Assembly: GCF_020532555.1 (NCBI RefSeq)
Contig: NZ_JAJBBR010000001.1
Location: forward strand, 434,001-498,000
Source: Microvirga lenta
GTDB taxonomy: Bacteria > Pseudomonadota > Alphaproteobacteria > Rhizobiales > Beijerinckiaceae
Reading direction: 5' to 3'
Length of the DNA stretch: 64,000 nt
The position numbers and the translations under genes were made by a program. This document shows positions 44,432 through 52,975 of the stretch, in pieces (positions within the stretch are counted from its first letter, which is position 1; each line of letters opens with the position of its first letter). Below the pieces are notes generated by a model, which saw only the letters and a program-made list of their open reading frames with translations, ran no database searches and was not told the origin of the DNA.

Positions 44432-45193
44432 ATGCCGCAAAGCCACACCGTCGGCCAGGGGGCCGAGGCGCGTCAGATTGCTGTGCTCATACGGGAGGGC
44501 AAGGGCCCTCCGGTCGTCTGGCTCGGCGGCTTCAAATCGGACATGCGTTCCACGAAGGCGGCCTTTCTGGACGAGTGGGCGGAGCGAACCGGGCGCAGTT
44601 TCCTGCGCTTCGACTATAGCGGCCATGGCGAGTCGGGCGGAGCCTTCGAGGACGGCACCATCTCCCGCTGGCTGGAGGATACGCTCCAGGTCCTGGAGCG
44701 GTTCGTCACCGGCAGGCCCATCCTCGTCGGCTCCTCGATGGGAGGGTGGATCGCCCTTCTGACCGCACGGCGCCTGATGGCGGCGCGTCCGGACCTCAGC
44801 CCGGTGGGAATGGTGCTGATCGCTCCCGCGGTGGATTTCACGGAAAGACTGATGTGGGATCGGTTTCCGGAAGACATCAAGCGGGCCGTCGAGGAGACCG
44901 GCGTCTATCACCGCCCCTCGGCGTACTCGGAGGATCCCTATCCGATCACGAAGGGACTGATCGAGGACGGCCGCCATCATCTTCTCTTCGGCGGGCCGAT
45001 CCAGACGGGCTGCCCCGTCCACATCCTGCAGGGGATGGAGGATCCCGACGTGCCGTGGCAGCACGCGCTGCAGCTCGTGGAGCACCTGCCGGGGGACAGC
45101 GTTTCTCTTACCCTCATCAAGGATGGAGATCACCGCCTTTCCCGGCCGGAGGATCTGGAGCGCCTGATCGGGGCGATCGAGGCGATCGTCTGA
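44432..45193 (+). CDS. Alpha/beta hydrolase (serine hydrolase, ABHD10-like)
   Basis: 253 residues from the ATG preceded by GAGGA; an upstream in-frame ATG 42 nt earlier lacks a good ribosome-binding site. The nucleophile elbow is GSSMGG, the DYSGHGES strand precedes it, and the acid and histidine are probably in EDPDVPW and KDGDHRLS near the C-terminus. This pattern matches bacterial relatives of the ABHD10 palmitoyl thioesterase; the substrate is not established. The gene is convergent with DUF1150, and the two share a hairpin at their ends. Confidence 0.85.
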   Translation: MPQSHTVGQGAEARQIAVLIREGKGPPVVWLGGFKSDMRSTKAAFLDEWAERTGRSFLRFDYSGHGESGGAFEDGTISRWLEDTLQVLERFVTGRPILVGSSMGGWIALLTARRLMAARPDLSPVGMVLIAPAVDFTERLMWDRFPEDIKRAVEETGVYHRPSAYSEDPYPITKGLIEDGRHHLLFGGPIQTGCPVHILQGMEDPDVPWQHALQLVEHLPGDSVSLTLIKDGDHRLSRPEDLERLIGAIEAIV

Positions 45194-45200
45194 GGCGAGA

Positions 45201-45224
45201 GGTGAGCCTTAGTGGAGGCTCACC
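45201..45224. terminator. Hairpin covering the DUF1150 stop between convergent genes
   Basis: GGTGAGCC and GGCTCACC pair perfectly over 8 bp around an 8-nt loop that contains the DUF1150 stop. GAGA and TCTC extend the stem past a bulge. It is symmetric and could end transcripts from both sides, though no T-tract follows. Confidence 0.5.
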
Positions 45225-45475
45225 GTCTCGAGATCGTGGGCCCAGGCATTGGCCACGGCCGCATCGCGGGTGTCGGTCAGGACGATGGGCTCGCCGCTGG
45301 CGGACAGGAGTGCGAAGAGTTGCAGGCCGGGCTGGATCTTCGGCGCCTGGGGGAAGAGCCTTGCGACGTCGTCCGAGCGCAGGGGCTTCACATAGGCCAT
45401 CTGGCCCTCGCCCAACGTGGCCAATTCCGCCGCGTTCAGGGGGATCTCAGGATGGATCTTGGTGTTGTGGTTCAT
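45209..45475 (-). CDS. DUF1150 family protein
   Basis: 88 residues from the ATG preceded by AAAGGAGAGG; an ATG nine codons upstream overlaps hsp20. The sequence NAAELATLGEGQMAYVKPLRSDDVARLFP followed by LFALLSASGEPIVLTDTRDAAVANA is the DUF1150 pattern. No function is established. The gene lies 23 nt downstream of hsp20, a pairing that recurs in Rhizobiales, so a heat-stress role is a fair guess. Confidence 0.9.
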   Translation of the reverse strand: MNHNTKIHPEIPLNAAELATLGEGQMAYVKPLRSDDVARLFPQAPKIQPGLQLFALLSASGEPIVLTDTRDAAVANAWAHDLETVSLH

Positions 45476-45498
45476 GGTCCTCTCCTTTGCGGACGCCG

Positions 45499-45933
45499 TC
45501 ACGCCTTGTCCTGGCTGATGATATCGATCTTGCGGATGATCCGCTCCGGCTCGGGACGGGCCAGATCGATCGACAGCAATCCGTTGGACAAGTCGGCGCC
45601 GAGAACCTCCATGCCGTCGACGAGGAGGAAGGCGCGCTGGAACTGACGGGCGGCGATGCCGCGATGTAGGAAGTGCCTTGCCTTGTCGTCGGTCTGCCGC
45701 CCCCTGATGACGAGCTGGTTTTCCTCCAAAGTCACCTCCAGCTGGTCCCGGGTGAAGCCGGCGACCGCAAGAGTGATCCGGAGACGCTCGGGGGCGTGCT
45801 CGGTTCGAGCCAGACGCTCGATGTTGTAGGGCGGATACCCGTCCCCTGCTGCCTTTGCGACCCGGTCGAGCGCCTGCTCGATCTCATCGAAGCCTAACAG
45901 AAACGGATGCCCAAAAGGCGACTGACGCGACAT
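45499..45933 (-). CDS. Small heat-shock protein (Hsp20 family)
   Basis: 144 residues. The alpha-crystallin domain spans about 38-125, with ITLAVAGFTRDQLEVTLEENQLVIRGR and the consensus A-x-x-x-N-G-x-L element in ADLSNGLLSIDL. The C-terminal IRKIDI is the I-x-I-type motif used for oligomerisation. The N-terminus SPFGHPFLLGFDEIEQALDRVAK is the class A rhizobial type. Small Hsps hold unfolding proteins for refolding. No clear ribosome-binding site precedes the ATG, and a RpoH-like promoter lies about 150 nt upstream. Confidence 0.93.
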   Translation of the reverse strand: MSRQSPFGHPFLLGFDEIEQALDRVAKAAGDGYPPYNIERLARTEHAPERLRITLAVAGFTRDQLEVTLEENQLVIRGRQTDDKARHFLHRGIAARQFQRAFLLVDGMEVLGADLSNGLLSIDLARPEPERIIRKIDIISQDKA

Positions 45934-46084
45934 GTTCGAAGCCCAAGGTTAGAGGCACTTCGGGTGGTTTTGAGCCCGCTCCTGCGGCACTCAAGCGACC
46001 ATGACAGGTTCGCTCTCAGCAATATGGATATGCTCAAGGGGGCGATCAAGCCCCACGCCCGGCAAGCCCTTCGCGGCCGCCCGG

Positions 46085-46108
46085 TTATGGCTAAAATTGT
46101 CTTTCAAG
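46085..46108 (-). promoter_or_regulatory. Candidate heat-shock (RpoH) promoter for hsp20
   Basis: On the minus strand CTTGAAA and CCATAA are separated by 11 nt, close to a sigma-32 pattern (CTTGAAA, then CCCAT-type -10). It would give a 5' leader of about 145 nt. The spacing is slightly short, so this is tentative. Confidence 0.35.
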
Positions 46109-46131
46109 CGTGCGGCGGCGGACGCGCCGGA

Positions 46132-47532
46132 TCAGAGGCGCTCCCGCCACCAGGCGATCTGCTCGGACACGCGGACGGGCGAGGTGCCGCCGAAGCTCGT
46201 GCGCGAACGGACGGAGTTCTCCACGCCGAGAACATCGTAGATGCCCTGATGGATCCGGGGCTCGACCGCCTGCATGGCGTCGAGAGGCAGGTCTTCGAGG
46301 CTGCAGCCGCGCCGCTCCGCCTCCGAAACGATCCGCCCGGTGATGTGGTGAGCATCACGGAAGGGAATGTTGAGACTCCGCACGACCCAGTCGGCGAGAT
46401 CGGTAGCGGTGGAGTAGCCGGCTCCGGCCACGGCGGCCATGCGCTCCGGCACCGGCTCCAGGTCCTGGATCATGCCCGTCATGGCGGCAAGGACGATCTC
46501 GAGGGTGTCCGCGGCATCGAACAGCGGCTCCTTGTCCTCCTGGGTGTCCTTCGCATAGGCGAGCGGAAGACCCTTCATCACGGTCAGGAGGGACATGAGC
46601 GAGCCGACGATCCGCCCGGTCTTGCCGCGTACCAGTTCGGCCGCGTCCGGGTTGCGCTTCTGCGGCATCATGCTGGAACCGGTGGTCCAGCGGTCCGGCA
46701 GCCGCACGAACCCGAAGGGCGCCGACATCCAGATGATGATCTCCTCCGCCAGCCGCGACAGGTGGACGGCGCAGATCGAGGCGATCGAGAGAAATTCCAG
46801 GATGCTGTCCCGGTCGGACACGGAATCGAGGGAATTGCGGGTCGGGCCGTCGAACCCCAGCGCCTGCGCGGTCATGTGCCGGTCGATGGGGAACGAGGTT
46901 CCGGCCAGGGCGCCGGCGCCGAGAGGGCTCTCGTTCAGGCGCCTGCGGGAGTCGCGAATGCGGCCGCGGTCGCGGCCGAACATTTCCACATAGGCCATGA
47001 GATGGTGACCGAAGGTCACGGGCTGGGCGCTCTGCAGGTGGGTGAAGCCGGGCATGACGGTCGCGGCGTGCGGCTCGGCCTTGTCGAGGAGCGCGGTGAG
47101 GAGCTTCGTCAGTTGCTCGTCGGTGCGGTCATGGGCGTCGCGCACCCAGAGACGCGTGTCGGTGGCGACCTGATCGTTGCGGCTGCGTGCGGTGTGAAGC
47201 CGCGCCGCCGGGTCTCCGACGATCTCCCGCAGACGGCTCTCCACGTTCATGTGAATGTCTTCGAGGGCCTTCGAGAAGGCGAAGCCGCCGGTCTCGATCT
47301 CCCCCAGGACCCGCTGCAATCCCGCATGGATCGCGTCCCGGTCGCTCTCGGCGATGATGCCCTGTTTCGCCAGCATGGCGCTGTGCGCGATCGAGCCCTG
47401 AATGTCCTGTGAGGCCAAGCGCTTGTCGAAATCGATGGAGGCATTGATCGCCTCCATGAGCGCGCTGGGCGATGAGGAGAAGCGCCCTCCCCACATGGTG
47501 TTGGCACCGGGCTTCTTGGCTTCGTCGGACAC
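46132..47532 (-). CDS. argH: Argininosuccinate lyase
   Basis: 466 residues, full length. The fumarase/aspartase superfamily signature [23 protein letters not shown] is intact with the catalytic serine region, and [20 protein letters not shown] and [19 protein letters not shown] are the ArgH-specific segments. It cleaves argininosuccinate to arginine and fumarate in the last step of arginine synthesis. No other arg genes adjoin it. It diverges from the peptide transporter operon. Confidence 0.97.
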   Translation of the reverse strand: MSDEAKKPGANTMWGGRFSSSPSALMEAINASIDFDKRLASQDIQGSIAHSAMLAKQGIIAESDRDAIHAGLQRVLGEIETGGFAFSKALEDIHMNVESRLREIVGDPAARLHTARSRNDQVATDTRLWVRDAHDRTDEQLTKLLTALLDKAEPHAATVMPGFTHLQSAQPVTFGHHLMAYVEMFGRDRGRIRDSRRRLNESPLGAGALAGTSFPIDRHMTAQALGFDGPTRNSLDSVSDRDSILEFLSIASICAVHLSRLAEEIIIWMSAPFGFVRLPDRWTTGSSMMPQKRNPDAAELVRGKTGRIVGSLMSLLTVMKGLPLAYAKDTQEDKEPLFDAADTLEIVLAAMTGMIQDLEPVPERMAAVAGAGYSTATDLADWVVRSLNIPFRDAHHITGRIVSEAERRGCSLEDLPLDAMQAVEPRIHQGIYDVLGVENSVRSRTSFGGTSPVRVSEQIAWWRERL

Positions 47533-47733
47533 TTTGTTTCATCCAGGATTGAGGTTCAGGAGCTTTGCCACAGCCGGGCCTTGCCGCCAAGCCGCATCCT
47601 CGTGCCCGTGCATTAATCACCTTGCGCAATGTTTGCCAGTTTAAAACCAGTTGATTGACTCGACAGAGCCTGTTTGATTTGCATTCTTACCGACGCACAA
47701 CAGGCGCACCCCAGCGCCGCGAGGGAATTGACG
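47533..47733. promoter_or_regulatory. Divergent region between argH and the peptide importer
   Basis: A 201-nt gap. On the plus strand TTGACT (47655-47660) is a possible -35 for the importer, but the matching -10 is unclear. The local AT-rich patch TTTAAAACCAGTTGATTGAC is unlike surrounding DNA and may be the promoter core. Confidence 0.3.
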
Positions 47734-49329
47734 ATGAAGCGACTTCCGAAATTTCTCCTATCAGCCGCCATGGTGGCCACCATGGCGACGTCGTTCTCGG
47801 CCGTGAAGGCGGCGACGCCGCCGGACACGCTCGTCCAGGCCTGGCAGATCGACGACATCATCACGCTCGATCCGGCCGAGATCTTCGAGTTCACCGCCTC
47901 CGAGATCGCCGGCAACACCTATGAGCGCCTGATCAACTACGATCCCAAGGACGTCTCGAAGATCTATGGCGAGGTGGCCGAGTCCTGGACGGTTTCCCCC
48001 GACGGGAAGACGATCACCTTCAAGATCCGCGAAGGCAAGAAGTTCGCCTCCGGCAACCCGCTGACCGCCGAGGACGTGGCGTTCTCCCTTCAGCGCGCCG
48101 TCATCCTCGACAAGTCCCCGGCCTTCATCCTCGGCCAGTTCGGGCTGACGAAGGACAACGTGAAGGACAAGATCAAGCAGACCGGCCCGTACGAGGTCAC
48201 CATGGAGCTCGACAAGGCCTATGCGCCGAGCTTCGTCCTTTACGCGCTGACCTCCACCGTCGCCTCCGTCGTCGACAAGAAGCTCGTGATGCAGAACGAG
48301 AAGGACGGCGACCTGGGCTATAACTGGCTCAAGACGCATTATGCCGGTTCCGGCCCGTTCTCGATCCGCGACTGGAAGGCGAACGAGGTCGTCGTTCTCG
48401 AGCGCAACCCGAACTACGACAAGAAGACCCCGCTGGCCCGCGTGATCTATCGCCATATCAAGGAAACGGCCACCCAGCGCCTCCTGCTGGAGAAGGGCGA
48501 CGTCGACATCGCGCGCAACCTCAACCCCGAGGAGCTCGCCGCCGTCTCGAAGGACCCGAACATCGAGGTCGATTCCGGCGCCAAGGGTACGCTGTACTAC
48601 CTGGGCCTGAACCAGAAGAACCCGAACCTCGCCAAGCCCGAGGTTCGCAAGGCCCTGAAATATCTCGTCGATTATGCCGCGATCGCGGACACGATCATGA
48701 AGAACAAGGCGGAGGTCCATCAGGCCTTCCTGCCGGAGGGCTTCCTCGGCGCGGTCAACGAGAACCCCTACAAGCTCGACGTCGCCAAGGCGAAGGAGCT
48801 TCTGGCCCAGGCCGGCCTGAAGGACGGCTTCACGGTGACCATGGATACCCGCTCCACCGCCGACATCACGGCCATGGCGCAGGCGATCCAACAGACCTTC
48901 GCGCAGGCCGGCATCAAGCTGGAGATCATCCCGGGCGACGGCAAGCAGACCCTGACCAAGTATCGTGCCCGCCAGCACGACATCTATATCGGCCAGTGGG
49001 GCGCGGATTATCAGGATCCGAACACCAACGCCGACACCTTCGCGGCGAACGACAACAACGCGGACAATGCTTCGGCGAAGCCGCTGGCGTGGCGCAATGC
49101 CTGGGATCCGGGCCCGCTGACGGCCAAGACCCGCGCTGCGGTGATGGAGAAGGACCCCGAGAAGCGCGCTCAGATGTACAAGGAGCTGCAGCAGGCGGTT
49201 CTCGACGACGGCCCCTACGTGATCTTCCTGCAGCAGATCGAGAACATGGCCATGCGCAAGAATGTGGATGGCGTCGTGATCGGTCCTTCGTTCGATACCA
49301 ACAGCGTGGCCCAGGCCAAGAAGAACTAA
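47734..49329 (+). CDS. Peptide ABC transporter substrate-binding protein (SBP_bac_5)
   Basis: 531 residues from the ATG with GAGGGA about 8 nt upstream. A Sec signal peptide (LPKFLLSAAMVATMATSFSAVKA) precedes a family 5 binding domain: ITLDPAEIFEFTASEIAGNTYERL, GSGPFSIRDWKANEVVVLERNPNY and the C-terminal QLQQAVLDDGPYVIF-like region. Such receptors bind di- or oligopeptides. The downstream permeases, two ATPases and an M19 dipeptidase complete the system. It is unrelated in detail to the YejA pair. Confidence 0.92.
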   Translation: MKRLPKFLLSAAMVATMATSFSAVKAATPPDTLVQAWQIDDIITLDPAEIFEFTASEIAGNTYERLINYDPKDVSKIYGEVAESWTVSPDGKTITFKIREGKKFASGNPLTAEDVAFSLQRAVILDKSPAFILGQFGLTKDNVKDKIKQTGPYEVTMELDKAYAPSFVLYALTSTVASVVDKKLVMQNEKDGDLGYNWLKTHYAGSGPFSIRDWKANEVVVLERNPNYDKKTPLARVIYRHIKETATQRLLLEKGDVDIARNLNPEELAAVSKDPNIEVDSGAKGTLYYLGLNQKNPNLAKPEVRKALKYLVDYAAIADTIMKNKAEVHQAFLPEGFLGAVNENPYKLDVAKAKELLAQAGLKDGFTVTMDTRSTADITAMAQAIQQTFAQAGIKLEIIPGDGKQTLTKYRARQHDIYIGQWGADYQDPNTNADTFAANDNNADNASAKPLAWRNAWDPGPLTAKTRAAVMEKDPEKRAQMYKELQQAVLDDGPYVIFLQQIENMAMRKNVDGVVIGPSFDTNSVAQAKKN

Positions 49330-49336
49330 ATTTTCA

Positions 49337-50392
49337 ATGGCTTCTGAAACGATGACTCGGAGCGGAGGGCACGATGCCCTCCGCTCCTTCCTTAAAAGGA
49401 CCGCACAGTTCCTTCTCGTGCTGGCGACGACCCTGCTCGGTCTGATTGCCGTCACCTTCTTCATCGGCCGCGTCGTGCCGATCGATCCGGTCATCGCCAT
49501 CGTCGGCGACCGTGCTCCGGCCCATGTCTACGAGAGGGCGCGTGAGGAACTGGGTCTCGATCTGCCGCTGATCCAGCAATTCGGCATCTACGTGAAGAAG
49601 GCCGTCACCGGCGATTTCGGGAATTCCGTCCTGACCACCAATCCGGTGATGACGGACATTGCGAACGTGTTTCCCGCGACCCTCGAGCTTGCCACCCTCG
49701 GCACGATCATCGGAACGCTGCTCGGCATCCCGCTCGGTGTGCTGGCCGCCGTGAAACGCGGCAGCCTCATCGATCAGCTCGTGCGCCTTCTCGGCCTTGT
49801 CGGCTATTCCGTGCCGATCTTCTGGCTCGGCCTCATGAGCCTGCTCCTGTTCTACGCGAAACTCGGCTGGGTCGGCGGGCCGGGCCGCATCGACGTGACC
49901 TATTCCTATCTCTATACCCCCGTCACGGGCATCGTTCTTCTCGACACCGCGATGCAGGGGCAGTGGGATGCGTTCTGGGACGCGGTCTCGCACATCGCGC
50001 TTCCGGCCTGCCTCCTCGGCTATTTCTCGCTCGCCTATATCAGCCGCATGACCCGCTCCTTCATGCTGAACGAGCTGGCGCAGGAATACGTGATCGCCGC
50101 GCGGGTGAAGGGTCTCTCGGAGATGCGGGTAATCTGGCGCCATGCCTTGCGCAATGCGGCCGTTCCCCTCGTGACCGTGATCGCCCTCTCCTACGCGAAC
50201 CTGCTCGAGGGCTCCGTGCTGACCGAGACGGTCTTCGCCTGGCCGGGACTCGGCCAGTACATCACCAACTCCCTGCAGAATGCGGACATGAACGCCGTGC
50301 TCGGCGGCACCCTCGTGATCGGCGCCGTCTTCGTGCTGCTCAACCTGGTGTCCGATCTGCTCTACCGCCTTCTTGATCCGAGGACACGCTGA
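49337..50392 (+). CDS. Peptide ABC transporter permease (DppB-like)
   Basis: 351 residues. Six membrane segments follow a basic N-terminus; RVVPIDPVIAIVGDRAPAHVYERAREELGLDLPL is the periplasmic region of DppB proteins, and EYVIAARVKGLSEMRVIWRHALRNA is the EAA loop contacting the ATPase. The start is uncertain: the ribosome-binding site is weak, and a 12-bp stem-loop lies within codons 8-17. An ATG five codons in is an alternative. It begins 7 nt after the receptor gene. Confidence 0.9.
   Translation: MASETMTRSGGHDALRSFLKRTAQFLLVLATTLLGLIAVTFFIGRVVPIDPVIAIVGDRAPAHVYERAREELGLDLPLIQQFGIYVKKAVTGDFGNSVLTTNPVMTDIANVFPATLELATLGTIIGTLLGIPLGVLAAVKRGSLIDQLVRLLGLVGYSVPIFWLGLMSLLLFYAKLGWVGGPGRIDVTYSYLYTPVTGIVLLDTAMQGQWDAFWDAVSHIALPACLLGYFSLAYISRMTRSFMLNELAQEYVIAARVKGLSEMRVIWRHALRNAAVPLVTVIALSYANLLEGSVLTETVFAWPGLGQYITNSLQNADMNAVLGGTLVIGAVFVLLNLVSDLLYRLLDPRTR
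49359..49387 (+). terminator. Stem-loop between receptor and permease, inside the permease start
   Basis: GGAGCGGAGGGC and GCCCTCCGCTCC form a perfect 12-bp stem with loop ACGAT, followed by TTCCTT. Its strength and position 30 nt after the receptor stop suggest attenuation or mRNA stabilisation, although it is translated as residues 8-17 of the permease. Confidence 0.6.
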
Positions 50393-51324
50393 TGGTCGGC
50401 GCCCCTCCCTTTCCGCAACCGTCCGCCACGCAGGCCTGGCTTCTTTCGCCGGAGCCGAGCTCCCGCTGGCAGGCTCGCCTCGGCCGCGGCTATCTCGGCT
50501 GGCGCGCCTTCACCAAGAACCCGCTGGCCGTGCTGGGCCTCGGCATCGTCGTGCTGCTGATCCTGGTCGCCATCTTCGCCGACCTGATCGCGCCCTATTC
50601 CCCGATCGCGGGCGGAGATCTGCGAACGGAGCGGCTTCTGCCGCCGAGCGCGGAACACTGGTTCGGCACGGACGACCTGGCGCGGGATATCTTCTCGCGC
50701 GTGGTCTACGGCTCCCGCATCACCCTGTGGGTCATCGTGCTGGTGGCTCTCATCGCGACACCGATCGGCCTGCTGGTCGGCACGGTGTCCGGCTATCTCG
50801 GCGGCTGGGTCGATACGGTCCTGATGCGGATCACCGACATCTTCCTCGCCTTCCCGCGCCTGATCCTCGCGCTGGCTTTCGTGGCCGCCCTGGGTCCGGG
50901 CATCGAGAACGCGGTGATCGCCATCGCCATCACTTCGTGGCCGCCCTATGCCCGTATCGCACGCGCCGAAACCCTCACCATCCGCAACAGCGATTTCATC
51001 GCGGCGGTAAAGCTCCAGGGTGCCTCGACGCCGCGGATCATCCTGGGCCACGTGGTGCCGCTCTGCATCTCGTCCCTCATCATCCGCGTCACCCTCGACA
51101 TGGCGGGCATCATCCTGACCGCCGCCGGCCTCGGCTTCCTCGGCCTCGGCGCTCAGCCGCCGATGCCCGAATGGGGCGCCATGGTCGCGACCGGACGCAA
51201 CTACCTCATCGACCAATGGTGGGTCGCCGCCATGCCGGGCATCGCCATCTTCGTGGTGAGCCTCGGCTTCAACCTGCTGGGCGACGGCCTGCGCGACGTT
51301 CTCGATCCGAAGGCCGCCAAATGA
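50392..51324 (+). CDS. Peptide ABC transporter permease (DppC-like)
   Basis: 310 residues. The ATG overlaps the previous stop by one base. HWFGTDDLARDIFSRVVYGSRITLWV is the Opp/DppC signature after the first membrane segment, and SDFIAAVKLQGASTPRIILGHVVP is the ATPase-coupling loop. It pairs with the DppB-like subunit. Confidence 0.93.
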   Translation: MVGAPPFPQPSATQAWLLSPEPSSRWQARLGRGYLGWRAFTKNPLAVLGLGIVVLLILVAIFADLIAPYSPIAGGDLRTERLLPPSAEHWFGTDDLARDIFSRVVYGSRITLWVIVLVALIATPIGLLVGTVSGYLGGWVDTVLMRITDIFLAFPRLILALAFVAALGPGIENAVIAIAITSWPPYARIARAETLTIRNSDFIAAVKLQGASTPRIILGHVVPLCISSLIIRVTLDMAGIILTAAGLGFLGLGAQPPMPEWGAMVATGRNYLIDQWWVAAMPGIAIFVVSLGFNLLGDGLRDVLDPKAAK

Positions 51325-52160
51325 CCAAGCCGCTTCTCGACGTCGAAGACCTGCGCGTCCGCTTCCACCTTCGCACCGGCACCGTGGAAGCGGTGCGGGG
51401 CGTGTCGTTCCAACTCGGCCGCGAGCGCCTCGGCATCGTCGGCGAGTCGGGTTCCGGCAAGTCGCAGACCGGGCGCGCGATCCTGGGTCTCACCCCGCCG
51501 CCCGGCGAGGTGACGGCCCAGCGCCTCGCGTTCGACGGCATCGATCTTCTCACCGCCTCGAAGCGGACGCTGCGCGAGCTGCGCGGCGGGCGCATCAGCA
51601 TGGTGATGCAGGACCCGAAATACTCGCTGAACCCGGTCATGACCATCGGCGAGCAGATCATCGAGGCCTACCGGGCCCATGCGAGGAAGGCCGGCCGCGG
51701 CGAGGCGCGGGACCGGGCTCTCGCCATGCTGGAAGCCGTGAAGATGCGCGATCCCGGCCGCGTCTTCGCTCTCTATCCGCACGAGGTGTCGGGCGGCATG
51801 GGGCAGCGGGCCATGATCGCCATGATGCTCGTGACCGAGCCGGACCTCCTCATCGCCGACGAGCCGACTTCGGCCCTGGACGTGACCGTTTCGATGGAGG
51901 TCCTGCGCATCCTGGACGAACTCGTTTCGGAGCGCGGCATGGGGCTCATCTTCATCTCGCACGATCTGAAGCTGGTCTCCTCATTCTGCGACCGGGTGCT
52001 CGTGATGTATGCGGGCCGCGTGGTCGAGGAACTGCAGGCCAAGCATCTGCGTGAGGCGAAGCACCCCTATACCCAGGGGCTCATGAGCTGCCTGCCGACG
52101 CTGGCGAACGACGTGCGTCCGCTTCCCACCCTGAACCGCGACCCCGCCTGGGCGCAGTGA
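51321..52160 (+). CDS. Peptide ABC transporter ATP-binding protein (DppD-like)
   Basis: 279 residues, ATGA overlap with the permease. One ABC module with Walker A GESGSGKSQT, signature VSGGMGQRAMIA (the second Q is glycine-methionine here rather than LSGGQ) and Walker B LLIADEP. HPYTQGLMSCLPTL is the Opp/Dpp C-terminal motif. It supplies energy with the DppF-like partner that follows. Confidence 0.93.
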   Translation: MTKPLLDVEDLRVRFHLRTGTVEAVRGVSFQLGRERLGIVGESGSGKSQTGRAILGLTPPPGEVTAQRLAFDGIDLLTASKRTLRELRGGRISMVMQDPKYSLNPVMTIGEQIIEAYRAHARKAGRGEARDRALAMLEAVKMRDPGRVFALYPHEVSGGMGQRAMIAMMLVTEPDLLIADEPTSALDVTVSMEVLRILDELVSERGMGLIFISHDLKLVSSFCDRVLVMYAGRVVEELQAKHLREAKHPYTQGLMSCLPTLANDVRPLPTLNRDPAWAQ

Positions 52161-52939
52161 CAGATCCGATGCTCGATATTCAGAACCTCAAAGTCGTCTA
52201 CGGAACGGGCCGCCTTCGCGTCGAGGCGGTCAAGAACGTCAGCTTTCATGTGGAGGCCGGCGCGTCCTACGGGCTGGTGGGCGAATCCGGATCCGGCAAG
52301 TCGACGGTCCTGCGCGCCATCTGCGGTCTGGCGCCGATCTCGGGCGGGCATGTCCGGGTGGATGGAAAGGAAGTGAAGACGCCGCGCGAGAAGAGCTTCT
52401 ATCGCACGGTCCAGATGGTGTTTCAGGACCCTTATGCCTCGCTCCACCCCCGTCACACGGTGGATCGGACCCTCTCGGAGCCCCTCGCCATCCATGGGGA
52501 GAAGGATGCGGAGGCGCGGATCCTCCAGGCACTGAAGGAAGTGGGGCTCGGCCCCTCCTTCCGGTTCCGCTATCCGCACCAGCTCTCCGGCGGCCAGCGC
52601 CAGCGCGTCGCCATCGCCCGCGCGCTCATCCTGCGCCCGAAGGTTCTGCTGCTCGACGAGCCGACTTCGGCGCTGGACGCCTCCGTGCAGGCGGAAATCC
52701 TCAATCTGCTCGACGACCTGCGGCGCGAGCTGGGGCTGACCTACATTCTGGTGAGCCACGACCTTGCCGTGGTCGCGCATCTCTGCGAGCGGCTGCTGGT
52801 GATGCAGCACGGCGAAGCCGTCGAGGAGACCACCTCCGTGGCGCTCCGGTCAGGCCAAGCCTCGAACAGCTACACGCAATCGCTGATCCAGGCGAGCCAG
52901 GGCTTCTCGCGAGAGGCGCCTGCACCTCTGGCCATCTGA
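52157..52939 (+). CDS. Peptide ABC transporter ATP-binding protein (DppF-like)
   Basis: 260 residues from a GTG overlapping the previous stop (GTGA). Walker A GESGSGKST, LSGGQRQRVAIARAL and VLLLDEPTSALDAS are complete. The C-terminal region is short, with NSYTQSLIQAS as the family tail. It forms a heterodimer with the DppD-like protein. Confidence 0.93.
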   Translation: MTDPMLDIQNLKVVYGTGRLRVEAVKNVSFHVEAGASYGLVGESGSGKSTVLRAICGLAPISGGHVRVDGKEVKTPREKSFYRTVQMVFQDPYASLHPRHTVDRTLSEPLAIHGEKDAEARILQALKEVGLGPSFRFRYPHQLSGGQRQRVAIARALILRPKVLLLDEPTSALDASVQAEILNLLDDLRRELGLTYILVSHDLAVVAHLCERLLVMQHGEAVEETTSVALRSGQASNSYTQSLIQASQGFSREAPAPLAI

Positions 52940-52975
52940 TCCTTCCGTCCGACGTCAACCCGGTTGAACTGACCC

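Noticed and set aside
45934..46000. ROSE-type RNA thermometer before hsp20
   Set aside because: The characteristic UUGCU-type anti-ribosome-binding motif and a paired GGAGG were not found; only a general thermometer possibility remains.
47761..49500. 579-codon frame antisense to the peptide receptor gene
   Set aside because: Shadow of a clear SBP_bac_5 gene; no domain recognised.
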